This document shows, in pieces, positions 34,264 to 42,504 of a DNA stretch of 64,000 bases. The DNA is taken from contig JBGUEO010000006.1 of NCBI GenBank assembly GCA_041821315.1, positions 62,001 to 126,000 on the forward strand. Direction: 5' to 3'. A program made the position numbers and the translations under genes. The notes below the pieces were generated by a model that saw only the letters and a program-made list of their open reading frames with translations, was not told where the DNA came from and did no database searches. Source of the DNA: DIGJ01 sp041821315. GTDB taxonomy: Bacteria > Bacillota > Clostridia > Lachnospirales > Lachnospiraceae. How positions within the stretch are numbered: position 1 is the first letter of the stretch; every line of letters starts with the position of its first letter.

Positions 34264-36327
34264 TCATTTATTATTTTTTACAAAGCCACATTTTGAATCC
34301 ATACATACAAGCTTAGATCCCTTTTCTAACAATAATTTGTTACAGGTTGGACATCGTTCCTTCGATGGCTTTTGCCATGTCATAAATTCACACTCCGGAT
34401 TATTCATACATCCATAATACTTACGGCCTTTTTTTGTTTTGCGAATTACAACATCAGAGCCACAAATCGGACATTCCACGCCAATTTTTTCGAAATATTG
34501 TTTTGTATTTCTACAGTCAGGAAATCCAGGGCATGCAAGAAATTTACCATGTGGTCCATACTTCACTACCATATTCTTTCCGCATTCTTCACAGATAACA
34601 TCCGTTACTTCATCTGCTATATTTATCTTTTCTAATTTTTCCTCTGCCCTACTGACCGCTTGTTCCAAATCAGGATAAAAGTTTTTAACTACCGTCTTCC
34701 ATGCAACCTTACCATCTTCTACTGCATCTAGTAAACTTTCCATATTTGCAGTAAAATTCACATCTACAATACTAGAAAATCCTTCGTTCATGATCCGATT
34801 TACAACTTCGCCAATTTCTGTCACATAAAGATTTTTATTTTCTTTTACGATATACCGTCTTGCTAATATCGTAGTAATGGTTGGTGCATACGTACTCGGC
34901 CTACCAATTCCAAGTTCCTCCAACGCCTTTACCAAAGACGCTTCCGTATAATGTGCTGGTGGCTGTGTAAAATGCTGATTATTTACAAATTCTGACAAAG
35001 TAAGCTTCGTCCCTACCTCTAATGATTTTGCCAATACAATCTTTTCATCCGCTTCATCATCCATTGCATAAACTGCCATGAATCCATCAAAAATTAATTT
35101 AGATGCCGCCGCTGTGAATCGATACGCATTGCCATCAATTTTAAGTGATGTTGTTTCATATTTTGCAGGCTTCATACGACTTGCTACAAAGCGCTTCCAA
35201 ATCAATTGATACAAACGAAACTGTTCTCTACTCAATGATTCTTTGATTTTAACCGGCGTTAAATCTGTATAAGTTGGTCGAATTGCTTCATGCGCATCCT
35301 GAATTTTTTTATCTGTTTTTTTACTTACACGTTCCGTCGTAATCGTTTCTTCACCATAGTTTTCGCGAATAAACTCTTTTACTTGTAAATCCGCTTCTTC
35401 TGATATACGAATAGAATCCGTACGAAGATACGTAATAATCCCCACGGTTCCCATTCCTTTAATACTAATTCCTTCATAAAGTTGCTGCGCAATACGCATT
35501 GTCTTTTGGGTGGAAAAATTAAGTAATTTAGATGCTTCCTGCTGAAGGGTACTTGTTGTAAAAGGAACCGGAGCTTTTTTAATCCGTTCTCCTTTTTTTA
35601 TATCCGTTATTTCAAATGCTGCATTTTTTAACTTTTCTAGTATTTCATTTAGTTCGTTTTCCGAATGAATCTCCATTCGTTCGCTTTTTGTTCCATAAAA
35701 TTTAGCGATAAGTGGTTTCTTTTCATTTGGCACTTCAAAAAATGCTTCCATACTCCAATATTCTTCTGGTAAAAAAGCATTAATTTCTTCTTCTCTGTCA
35801 CAAATAATACGAAGTGCCACGGACTGTACACGACCAGCACTTAATCCTCGTTTCACTTTTGTCCATAGAAGTGGGCTGATGCTGTATCCAACCATACGAT
35901 CTAACACTCGTCTGGCTTGCTGTGCATCTACTAAGTCCATATCAATTTCTCTCGCTTGTTTAATCGAAGATTTAACAGCATTTTTGGTAATTTCATTAAA
36001 TGTAATTCGACTTGCCTTCTTCTCATCTAAACGGAGCGCTTCCATCAAATGCCATGAAATTGCTTCGCCCTCACGATCAGGGTCAGTTGCAAGATATACT
36101 TTATCTGCCTTTTTCACTTCTTTACGAAGTTTGGCAAGCAAGTCTCCTTTTCCTCGAATTGTAATGTATTTCGGTTGAAAATCTCCTTTTACATCTACCC
36201 CTAACTGGCTCTTTGGCAGATCCCTTACATGACCATTCGAAGCCATTACTTCATAATTTTTTCCCAAAAATTTCTTAATTGTTGCCGCCTTCGCCGGCGA
36301 CTCCACGATAACTAAATTATTAGGCAT
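34264..36327 (-). CDS. topA: DNA topoisomerase I (type IA)
   Basis: TopA relaxes negative supercoils by single-strand passage. It has the N-terminal TOPRIM domain (LVIVESPAKAATIKKFLG, then ATDPDREGEAISWHL). The catalytic Tyr is in GIITYLRTDSIRIS near residue 300. Three C-terminal four-cysteine zinc fingers start near residue 573 (CEECGKNMVVKYG, CPICGSDVVIRK, CPTCNKLLLEKG). 687 aa, close to B. subtilis TopA (691). It follows dprA with a 10-nt gap, as in many Firmicutes. Confidence 0.97.
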   Translation of the reverse strand: MPNNLVIVESPAKAATIKKFLGKNYEVMASNGHVRDLPKSQLGVDVKGDFQPKYITIRGKGDLLAKLRKEVKKADKVYLATDPDREGEAISWHLMEALRLDEKKASRITFNEITKNAVKSSIKQAREIDMDLVDAQQARRVLDRMVGYSISPLLWTKVKRGLSAGRVQSVALRIICDREEEINAFLPEEYWSMEAFFEVPNEKKPLIAKFYGTKSERMEIHSENELNEILEKLKNAAFEITDIKKGERIKKAPVPFTTSTLQQEASKLLNFSTQKTMRIAQQLYEGISIKGMGTVGIITYLRTDSIRISEEADLQVKEFIRENYGEETITTERVSKKTDKKIQDAHEAIRPTYTDLTPVKIKESLSREQFRLYQLIWKRFVASRMKPAKYETTSLKIDGNAYRFTAAASKLIFDGFMAVYAMDDEADEKIVLAKSLEVGTKLTLSEFVNNQHFTQPPAHYTEASLVKALEELGIGRPSTYAPTITTILARRYIVKENKNLYVTEIGEVVNRIMNEGFSSIVDVNFTANMESLLDAVEDGKVAWKTVVKNFYPDLEQAVSRAEEKLEKINIADEVTDVICEECGKNMVVKYGPHGKFLACPGFPDCRNTKQYFEKIGVECPICGSDVVIRKTKKGRKYYGCMNNPECEFMTWQKPSKERCPTCNKLLLEKGSKLVCMDSKCGFVKNNK

Positions 36328-36337
36328 TTATACTCTC

Positions 36338-37216
36338 CTACTCCAATTGCTTTATATAATAACACTTTAATGGTTGCTTTATGTAACCCTTTCGCTCTAA
36401 GGAAATCAGGCTCTGCATTACATCTGCTATTGGTATTTGACATTCAGCCACAACCTGATTTAAATGCTTGGGTACTAAACAGAGCCTACTATACACTATT
36501 TTTTCTTGCTTTTCAAGCAAATTATTATTTTTTTTCTTACCGTCCACATTTTTACACTGCTCTATTCCATAGTACTCTAAGATATCCACAGGTTCCGTAA
36601 CAGGTATTGCTCCTGCCTTCAATAAGCGATTACAACCCTTGCTTAATTCATCAAAAATTCTTCCTGGAATTACAAAAATATCTTTTCCTTGCTCTAATCC
36701 GTACTCTACGGTAATCAATGATCCGCTTTTTGCTCTGGCTTCAATCACTAAAATACCATTTGCTAATCCACTAATAATTCGATTTCTCATTGGAAAATAA
36801 CCTGCAAGTGGTGCCACTCCAATTCCATATTCTGATATAATCCCACCTTCTAATTCGATTTGCTCATAAAGTTTGGCATGCTCCTTGGGATAATATACAT
36901 CAATCCCACAGCCTAGCACGCCATATGTTCTCCCTTTACAGGCAAGCGCTCCTTTATGAGCCGCGCCATCAATTCCCCTCGCAACTCCGCTAATAACCTC
37001 TATCCCATTCCTAGCTAGCTCCTTTGCGAAATGAAATGCTATTTCCTTACCATAAGCGGAACAATTTCTTGCGCCAACAATTGCAAGGCCTATCCCCGCT
37101 TGCTCTGGAAGGTTTCCTCTCACATATAAAGCTTTTGGTGGTTTATATATATGCCGTAATCGTTCTGGATAAGCCTCATTTTCTATTGTTATATATTGAA
37201 TGTTCTCTTTCACCAT
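36338..37216 (-). CDS. dprA: DNA-processing protein DprA (Smf)
   Basis: DprA loads RecA on incoming single-stranded DNA in transformation. The Rossmann-like DprA domain is clear: VGARNCSAYG near 48, ISGVARGIDGAAHKGAL near 75, GVLGCGIDVYYPKEH near 100 and a later SGLANGILVIEARAKSGSL. A C-terminal winged-helix region follows (about 235-292). 292 aa. It lies between the yifB-like gene and topA. Whether the organism is naturally competent cannot be told from this window. Confidence 0.95.
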   Translation of the reverse strand: MVKENIQYITIENEAYPERLRHIYKPPKALYVRGNLPEQAGIGLAIVGARNCSAYGKEIAFHFAKELARNGIEVISGVARGIDGAAHKGALACKGRTYGVLGCGIDVYYPKEHAKLYEQIELEGGIISEYGIGVAPLAGYFPMRNRIISGLANGILVIEARAKSGSLITVEYGLEQGKDIFVIPGRIFDELSKGCNRLLKAGAIPVTEPVDILEYYGIEQCKNVDGKKKNNNLLEKQEKIVYSRLCLVPKHLNQVVAECQIPIADVMQSLISLERKGYIKQPLKCYYIKQLE

Positions 37217-37231
37217 CTATACTCCTTTCGT

Positions 37232-38764
37232 TTAATTCCAATACTTTTTATCATTCATTCGATAAAATATGCTTTCTGACAAATGCTTTGCCTCTATTTT
37301 TTCACATCCATCTAAATCTGCGATTGTCCTAGCAACTTTTAGAAGTTTATGATATGCTCTGGCACTCAATGGATTATCTGAAAATAAATCAGTAATTATC
37401 TGACGACTCTGTTCATCAATTTCACAATATTTTTTAATCAAATCAGGTGTTAGTGCTCCATTGAAATAAATTGCTTCGCGTGTGTATCGCTCAAATTGTA
37501 TCGCACGAGCTTTTTTAATCCTTCTTCTAATCGAGTCCGAACTTTCTGCTGCTTGTTTACTTGCGATCTTTTTATAATCGATTGCAACCGCATCTGCACA
37601 TATATCAATGCGATCTATGATAGGTCCTGATAGTTTTTCTACATAGCGTTTTACTTCTATCTCAGAGCAAGCACATCGATTTCGATCCGGATAATACCCA
37701 CATTTGCAAGGATTCATAGCTCCAACCATCATAAAATCTGCCGGATATTCATACGTTCCATTTACTCGTGTAATCGTAATTTTTTTCTCTTCCAATGGCT
37801 GCCGCAAAAGCTCAACCGTATGTTTAGAATATTCCGTTAGTTCATCCAAAAACAAAACGCCCCCCATTGCCAGCGATACCTCACCTGGCCTTGGATGAGA
37901 GCCGCCTCCAATAAGAGCCGCTGGAGTTATCGTGTGATGTGGTGTTTTAAACGGCCGTTTACTAATGAGATACTCCTCCTTCTTTAGTAACCCACAAATA
38001 CTATAAATCTTTGTTATTTCCATGCTCTCATCAAACGATAGCTCAGGCATAATACTTGGAATCCGTTTTGCTATCATGGTTTTCCCTACTCCTGGCGGAC
38101 CCACCATAAGCAAATGATGCATCCCACTTACGGCTACTTCTACCGCCCTCTTTAAAGCTTCTTGCCCAACTACATCCTTAAAATCATACGTTCCTTGACC
38201 TCGAGCCTCTAAAAATATTTTCTTTGTATCAACTCTAGTTGGTGTAATTTCTTTTGTTCCATTTAAACAATCAACGGTTTCTAATAGATTGTCTACCCCA
38301 TACACTGCAATTCCATCAACAACTGCACCCTCTTTTGCATTTGCCTTTGGTACGATACACCGTTCAAATCCTTCTTCTCGTGCCTTATATACAACGGGGA
38401 GTGTCCCATTAACCGAGCAGATTTTCCCGTCTAATGATAATTCACCTAAAAAAATAGTAGTTTGTAGATCTTTTTCTGGAATAATGCCAAGAGCTGCCAG
38501 AATGGCAATGGCAATTGATAGATCAAATGCAGTCCCTGCTTTTCGCATATCAGCAGGAGATAAATTGATCGTAATGTGTTTTGGTGGCAATCGATATCCA
38601 AAATTTTTGAGTGCAATTTTCACTCGTTCTTTTGCTTCTTTTACCTCAGATCCCAAATATCCAACCATATTAAAAAGAGGCAGTCCGTCACAAACGTCTG
38701 CCTCAACATTTACAATCTGTCCCTCAATTCCATGAACAGCTGCACTATATGTTTTACTATACAT
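37232..38764 (-). CDS. YifB/ComM-family magnesium chelatase-like AAA+ ATPase
   Basis: The 510-aa protein has an N-terminal Lon-protease-like domain (about 1-190), a Mg-chelatase AAA+ domain with Walker A VGPPGVGKTMIAKRIPS near 217 and Walker B GGVLFLDELTEY. A four-Cys insert (CKCGYYPDRNRCACSE) lies near residue 352. Homologues (ComM) are helicases for branch migration in transformation. It begins the yifB-dprA-topA operon and has its own promoter. The ribosome binding site lies in a hairpin (see that entry). Confidence 0.94.
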   Translation of the reverse strand: MYSKTYSAAVHGIEGQIVNVEADVCDGLPLFNMVGYLGSEVKEAKERVKIALKNFGYRLPPKHITINLSPADMRKAGTAFDLSIAIAILAALGIIPEKDLQTTIFLGELSLDGKICSVNGTLPVVYKAREEGFERCIVPKANAKEGAVVDGIAVYGVDNLLETVDCLNGTKEITPTRVDTKKIFLEARGQGTYDFKDVVGQEALKRAVEVAVSGMHHLLMVGPPGVGKTMIAKRIPSIMPELSFDESMEITKIYSICGLLKKEEYLISKRPFKTPHHTITPAALIGGGSHPRPGEVSLAMGGVLFLDELTEYSKHTVELLRQPLEEKKITITRVNGTYEYPADFMMVGAMNPCKCGYYPDRNRCACSEIEVKRYVEKLSGPIIDRIDICADAVAIDYKKIASKQAAESSDSIRRRIKKARAIQFERYTREAIYFNGALTPDLIKKYCEIDEQSRQIITDLFSDNPLSARAYHKLLKVARTIADLDGCEKIEAKHLSESIFYRMNDKKYWN

Positions 38765-38769
38765 GTTTG

Positions 38770-38789
38770 TTTCCTTTCTTCAAAGGAAA
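38770..38789 (-). other. Hairpin enclosing the ribosome binding site of the yifB-like gene
   Basis: On the minus strand TTTCCTTT-GAAG-AAAGGAAA forms an 8-bp hairpin with a 4-nt loop. Its 3' arm contains the Shine-Dalgarno AAAGGA, 5 nt before the ATG at 38764. Pairing could limit initiation unless opened. This is a sequence-level inference. Confidence 0.5.
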
Positions 38790-38802
38790 GACTATCAACA
38801 TT

Positions 38803-38831
38803 ATAATAGCAAACAAATATAATTTGTGCAA
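38803..38831 (-). promoter_or_regulatory. Promoter of yifB-dprA-topA (sigma-A-like)
   Basis: On the minus strand TTGCAC (38826-38831), 17-nt spacer and TATTAT (38803-38808). The spacer holds a perfect dyad, ACAAAT-TAT-ATTTGT (38813-38827), a possible operator that touches the -35. Confidence 0.65.
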
Positions 38832-38842
38832 TAATTATTTTA

Positions 38843-39301
38843 CTATACTTCTTTATCTAAAATCTTTTTAATTTCGTCCATAAATGTATTCACATCTTTA
38901 AATTCACGATACACTGAGGCAAATCGAACATAAGCCACTTGATCAAAATTCTTTAGTTTTTCCATTACGATGGCCCCAATACGACTACTCTGAATCTCTT
39001 TTTCTTCTAAGTTAAAAATTGATATTTCAACTTCATCAACAAGACCATTTATTTGATCCACAGAAATAGGTCTTTTATGGCAAGACCGAAATACTCCAGA
39101 TTCGATTTTAGAACGATCGTACGGTTCACGCACCATATCTTTTTTAATTACAACAAGAGGGATTGCTTCCACCTTCTCATATGTTGTAAATCGTTTACTG
39201 CACATATCACACTGTCTTCTTCTACGAATTGAACTATTGTCTTCCGCTGGTCTTGAATCAATTACTCTCGTATTTTCTTCCCCGCAAAATGGACACTTCA
39301 T
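38843..39301 (-). CDS. nrdR: Transcriptional repressor NrdR
   Basis: NrdR senses dATP/ATP and represses ribonucleotide reductase genes. The N-terminal zinc ribbon has C3, C6, C31 and C34 (MKCPFCGEEN, then QCDMCSKRFTTYE). An ATP-cone follows (about 46-136). With the ATG at 39301 the length is 152, typical of NrdR. A GTG/ATG-like start 27 nt further upstream would include the AAGGAGG ribosome binding site and is rejected. It is 78 nt from the YmxH-like gene. No NrdR box was seen near it. Confidence 0.96.
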   Translation of the reverse strand: MKCPFCGEENTRVIDSRPAEDNSSIRRRRQCDMCSKRFTTYEKVEAIPLVVIKKDMVREPYDRSKIESGVFRSCHKRPISVDQINGLVDEVEISIFNLEEKEIQSSRIGAIVMEKLKNFDQVAYVRFASVYREFKDVNTFMDEIKKILDKEV

Positions 39302-39379
39302 CCTCAGTTTCCTCCTTCTTATACGCAACTTTCCTATGATTTATTATATTGAATTTGTAACTAAAGGTCAAGGAAATAT

Positions 39380-39640
39380 CTATAGTTTACACTTTATAAA
39401 ACACTTTTCTGCTTCTACTTCTACTAGTACAACATCTGGACCAATTTGCCGAATGCAACAATAGTCAATGACATATTCGTGATCGCGTCCCATAATTCCC
39501 CATATTCTACACGGTCCAGGAATTATAACTTTTCTAATTTGCCCTGTGCACACGTCGAATTCAACATCTTGGATATATCCAAGTTTTTGTCCGTCACATA
39601 TATTTATTACTTCTTTATAACTCAATTCACATAATCTCAT
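39380..39640 (-). CDS. YlmC/YmxH family PRC-barrel protein (sporulation-associated)
   Basis: The 86-residue soluble protein matches the YlmC/YmxH family. It has a PRC-barrel fold (KEVINICDGQKLGYIQDVEF, then RKVIIPGPCRIWG) with several cysteines (C4, C15 and others). The family is widespread in spore-forming Firmicutes and often lies near sigG, as here. The function is unknown. It is divergent from sigG, with a shared intergenic region of 167 nt. Confidence 0.88.
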   Translation of the reverse strand: MRLCELSYKEVINICDGQKLGYIQDVEFDVCTGQIRKVIIPGPCRIWGIMGRDHEYVIDYCCIRQIGPDVVLVEVEAEKCFIKCKL

Positions 39641-39660
39641 AACGAATTCCTTTTTTTCTA

Positions 39661-39689
39661 TTTATACTTTATATATGCTTTATTTACAA
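39661..39689 (-). promoter_or_regulatory. Possible promoter of the YlmC/YmxH gene
   Basis: On the minus strand TTGTAA (39684-39689), 17-nt spacer and TATAAA (39661-39666) lie about 20 nt upstream of the start. The region is very AT-rich, so chance matches are easy. I found no convincing sigma-F or sigma-G type promoter for sigG on the other strand of this gap. Confidence 0.35.
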
Positions 39690-39807
39690 AATTATCTCTT
39701 ATAGGAAAATTTTACAATCACTGATTTCGTATAATTCATCGGAATATGTAAATCCTACTTTATGAAGACATTCCGTTACTTACTAACATTTTGCTTGGAG
39801 GTTTTAA

Positions 39808-40590
39808 ATGGCTTTATATAAAGTAGAAATTTGTGGTGTAAATACGGCAAAATTACCCCTTTTAGGAAACAAGGAAAAAGATGAACTTTTTAAACAAGTA
39901 ATCGAAGGAAATAAAGAAGCACGTGACCTTTATATAAAAGGTAATTTAAGACTTGTACTGAGTATAATACAACGTTTTTCTAGCAGTAATGAAAACGTAG
40001 ATGATTTGTTCCAAATTGGATGTATTGGTCTCATGAAAGCCATTGATAATTTCGACATTACTCAAAATGTAAAATTTTCAACCTATGCAGTTCCTATGAT
40101 AATTGGTGAAATCCGCCGATATTTAAGAGATAATAATAGCATACGTGTCAGCCGTTCTCTCCGTGATATTGCATATAAAGCAATTTATACAAAAGAAGCT
40201 ATGATGAAACAATCTGATAAAGAACCCACCATCGAAGAAATAGCTCAATCCCTTGAGATTCCCTCAGAAGATATTATTTATGCACTAGATGCCATACAGC
40301 ATCCGCTTTCCTTATATGAACCTGTATATTCGGAAGGTGGGGACACCTTATATATCATGGATCAAGTAAGCGACAAAAAAAATAAAGAAGAGAACTGGGT
40401 GGAAGAAATTTCTTTAAACTCTGCAATAAAAAAGCTCCCTTTGCGAGAAAGCAATATCATTAAGCTGCGTTATTTTGAAGGAAAAACGCAGATGGAAGTA
40501 GCTGAAGAAATTCATATTTCTCAAGCACAAGTATCAAGACTTGAAAAATCAGCTTTAAAAAACATGAAAAATTATCTTACCGTCTCGTAA
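39808..40590 (+). CDS. sigG: Forespore-specific RNA polymerase sigma factor SigG
   Basis: SigG drives late forespore transcription. The 260-aa protein matches B. subtilis SigG in length. Its N-terminus has KVEICGVNTAKLPLL, a known SigG hallmark. Region 2 is at DDLFQIGCIGLMKAIDNFD (about 66) and KFSTYAVPMIIGEIRRYLRD, and region 4 at KTQMEVAEEIHISQAQVSRLEKSA. TTGGAGG lies 7 nt before the ATG. It is the only gene on the plus strand. In B. subtilis and many clostridia sigG is directly downstream of sigE in the same direction, while here it faces sigE. Confidence 0.96.
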   Translation: MALYKVEICGVNTAKLPLLGNKEKDELFKQVIEGNKEARDLYIKGNLRLVLSIIQRFSSSNENVDDLFQIGCIGLMKAIDNFDITQNVKFSTYAVPMIIGEIRRYLRDNNSIRVSRSLRDIAYKAIYTKEAMMKQSDKEPTIEEIAQSLEIPSEDIIYALDAIQHPLSLYEPVYSEGGDTLYIMDQVSDKKNKEENWVEEISLNSAIKKLPLRESNIIKLRYFEGKTQMEVAEEIHISQAQVSRLEKSALKNMKNYLTVS

Positions 40591-40612
40591 GATAAAAAAC
40601 ATACCGTAAATA

Positions 40613-40663
40613 AAGAGAGCATTACAACAGCTAACCACTTCTTTTTTGTTGTAATGTTCTCTT
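40613..40663. terminator. Bidirectional terminator between sigG and sigE
   Basis: A 17-bp stem (AAGAGAGCATTACAACA with TGTTGTAATGTTCTCTT, one G-U pair) is centred in the 97-nt convergent gap. It can fold in either transcript. U-rich sequence follows on both sides, moderately in each case. Confidence 0.8.
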
Positions 40664-40687
40664 GTATGTTTCCTTATTTAATACGCT

Positions 40688-41431
40688 TTATGCCTCTAAA
40701 CGTATCATCTCTTTTTTTAATCTCTTTATAATTTTTTTCTCAAGCCTGGAAATATAAGACTGCGAAATCCCCAGATAATCTGCTACTTCTTTTTGTGTTC
40801 GCTCATCACCATCCACTGTATTTAATCCAAAACGTAGCTTGATAATAATTCGTTCACGGTCTGAAAGCTTTTCCAGTGCCTTATTTAACAATGCTTTGTC
40901 AACCTCATTTTCCAAATTCTTATAGATTACATCTTCTTCTGTACCAAGTATATCAGATAAAAGCAGTTCGTTTCCATCCCAATCAACATTAAGTGGTTCG
41001 TCAATTGATACTTCCATTTTTGTTTTATTATTCCGTCTTAAATACATTAAAATTTCATTTTCAATACAACGAGATGCATAAGTTGCAAGTTTAATATTTT
41101 TATCTGGGTTAAACGTATGAATCGCTTTTATGAGACCAATCGTACCAATGGATATTAAGTCTTCCACACCAATCCCTGTATTATCAAACTTTTTAGCTAT
41201 GTATACAACCAATCTTAAGTTGTGCTCCACCAATACAGTTTTTGCTTCGTCATCGCGTGTTGTTCCTAACATCTGTATCATATCCCACTCTTTTTCTGGT
41301 TCAAGCGGAGCTGGAAGTACTTCAGCTCCTCCAATGTAATGAATCTCACCTTTTGTATCTCTTAACACATGATGAAAGTCTGGAATAATCCGAAATTGGA
41401 ATTTATTTGGTATAGAAATTTTTATTAACAT
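40688..41431 (-). CDS. sigE: Mother-cell RNA polymerase sigma factor SigE (pro-sigma-E)
   Basis: SigE directs early mother-cell transcription and is made as an inactive precursor. The N-terminal pro-region (about 1-30) is followed by HYIGGAEVLPAPL, matching the processing region of B. subtilis (YIGGSEALPPPL), so cleavage near residue 31 is expected. Region 2 is at GVEDLISIGTIGLIKAIHTF and KLATYASRCIENEIL. Region 4 is at RTQKEVADYLGISQSYISRLEKK. 247 aa. It is cotranscribed with spoIIGA, the protease that activates it (41-nt gap). Confidence 0.97.
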   Translation of the reverse strand: MLIKISIPNKFQFRIIPDFHHVLRDTKGEIHYIGGAEVLPAPLEPEKEWDMIQMLGTTRDDEAKTVLVEHNLRLVVYIAKKFDNTGIGVEDLISIGTIGLIKAIHTFNPDKNIKLATYASRCIENEILMYLRRNNKTKMEVSIDEPLNVDWDGNELLLSDILGTEEDVIYKNLENEVDKALLNKALEKLSDRERIIIKLRFGLNTVDGDERTQKEVADYLGISQSYISRLEKKIIKRLKKEMIRLEA

Positions 41432-41472
41432 GAATATACTCCCCTTCTTTATTCGATATTGTATTTACACAT

Positions 41473-42249
41473 TTATGCTCTCATGTAATCCTCATGCAAT
41501 ATAAATTGATATTGATTTTTAGATGACAGTCCCTTCTTTGCAATTGCTACCAAAACATTTTTATTGGAAATGGCTTCCTTCTCTTTGTAAACAATTAACT
41601 CATCTGCTCTCATCGCTGGTATCAAACCATGATCTTTTCCCAATGAATGATAAGGAATCCATATAACTTTTTCTTCCTGTATTTGGTCATACATTTCTTT
41701 TACTAGTTGATATTCCGCTATCATCACTGGACGATGAAAAAACGGATCATATAAACAATTTCCCGTATCAAGTAAAGCAATACCCGAGACTTTTAATTTC
41801 CCCATTATTAAATCAATCGAGTATAAATTTTTTATAATTCTAGCTTGTATAAAGAAGCTGTTCGCACCTTTTTCTATACATAAGGCAATGACAAATACCC
41901 CTAGCAGAACTTGCCAAATATGGGTAACTGTAATCCCTTGTTCTGTCAAAAAAAATATACCACCTCCAACCAAAAGACTCAGTATATAAAAATATACCGT
42001 TGTTTTTATTATTTCTACTTTCTTCATACCTGGAAATGCTATGATTATCATAATTAATACAATAAGTATTGAAGGAAATGGAATCTTTAGTACATCTAAG
42101 GCAGCACCAACACCACCAAACATACTAGCAATTACTTGACGGACTTTATACGCTTTCCGCCTTGAAACTTTTCCATAAACACGTAATAATATGTAATCAA
42201 TGCATATATTTAGGATAAAATAAATATCTATGTATACAATGTATCCCAA
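41473..42249 (-). CDS. spoIIGA: Pro-sigma-E processing protease SpoIIGA
   Basis: SpoIIGA is the membrane aspartic protease that cleaves pro-SigE. It has about five transmembrane helices in residues 5-130. The soluble domain carries the active-site motif DTGN (ALLDTGNCLYDP near residue 160). 258 aa, somewhat shorter than B. subtilis SpoIIGA (309). The TTG start has GGAGG 6 nt upstream. spoIIGA-sigE is the universal operon. Its promoter has a Spo0A-type structure. Confidence 0.95.
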   Translation of the reverse strand: MGYIVYIDIYFILNICIDYILLRVYGKVSRRKAYKVRQVIASMFGGVGAALDVLKIPFPSILIVLIMIIIAFPGMKKVEIIKTTVYFYILSLLVGGGIFFLTEQGITVTHIWQVLLGVFVIALCIEKGANSFFIQARIIKNLYSIDLIMGKLKVSGIALLDTGNCLYDPFFHRPVMIAEYQLVKEMYDQIQEEKVIWIPYHSLGKDHGLIPAMRADELIVYKEKEAISNKNVLVAIAKKGLSSKNQYQFILHEDYMRA

Positions 42250-42277
42250 TTTTCACCTCCATCATGAGGATATTTAT

Positions 42278-42310
42278 AGTATACAAGATTAGATTTGCAG
42301 AAGTTGTCAA
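42278..42310 (-). promoter_or_regulatory. spoIIG-type promoter with overlong spacer and 0A-box-like sequences
   Basis: On the minus strand TTGACA (42305-42310) is separated by 21 nt from TATACT (42278-42283). The B. subtilis spoIIG promoter has the same hexamers 22 nt apart and depends on Spo0A~P. TTTGACA here differs by one base from the 0A box TTCGACA, and a weaker TTCTGCA lies about one turn downstream. Confidence 0.65.
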
Positions 42311-42454
42311 ATTATAAGGAATTCATTAAAAAATTTCTCCCCAAAAATCTCCTTTATTCTTCTCCTTATATGCTTATTATCAAAATGGTATACCGTTTGT
42401 TAACAAGTGTCTTTTGATTATATCAAGATATTCAAAAAGCATTTCTTACTAAAT

Positions 42455-42490
42455 AAAAAACGAGAATATAAATTTTACTTTACATTCTCG
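42455..42490 (-). terminator. Intrinsic terminator of ftsZ
   Basis: On the minus strand CGAGAATGTAAA pairs with TTTATATTCTCG (12 bp, one G-U), loop of 6, followed by six T. It begins 14 nt after the ftsZ stop. Confidence 0.9.
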
Positions 42491-42504
42491 CTTTTATTTT
42501 TGAA

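Noticed and set aside
38289..38735. 148-codon plus-strand reading frame opposite the yifB-like gene
   Set aside because: Antisense to conserved coding sequence and Ser/Pro-rich, as expected of a shadow frame. No supporting start signal.
38809..38831. NrdR box in the promoter spacer next to nrdR
   Set aside because: The dyad ACAAATTATATTTGT does not match the NrdR consensus ACACwATATATwGT closely enough.
39641..39807. Sigma-F or sigma-G type promoter upstream of sigG
   Set aside because: GTATA and GGAATATGTA elements exist, but their spacing and -10 do not match the GYATA-N15-GGnnAnAhTR pattern. I could not support a forespore promoter.
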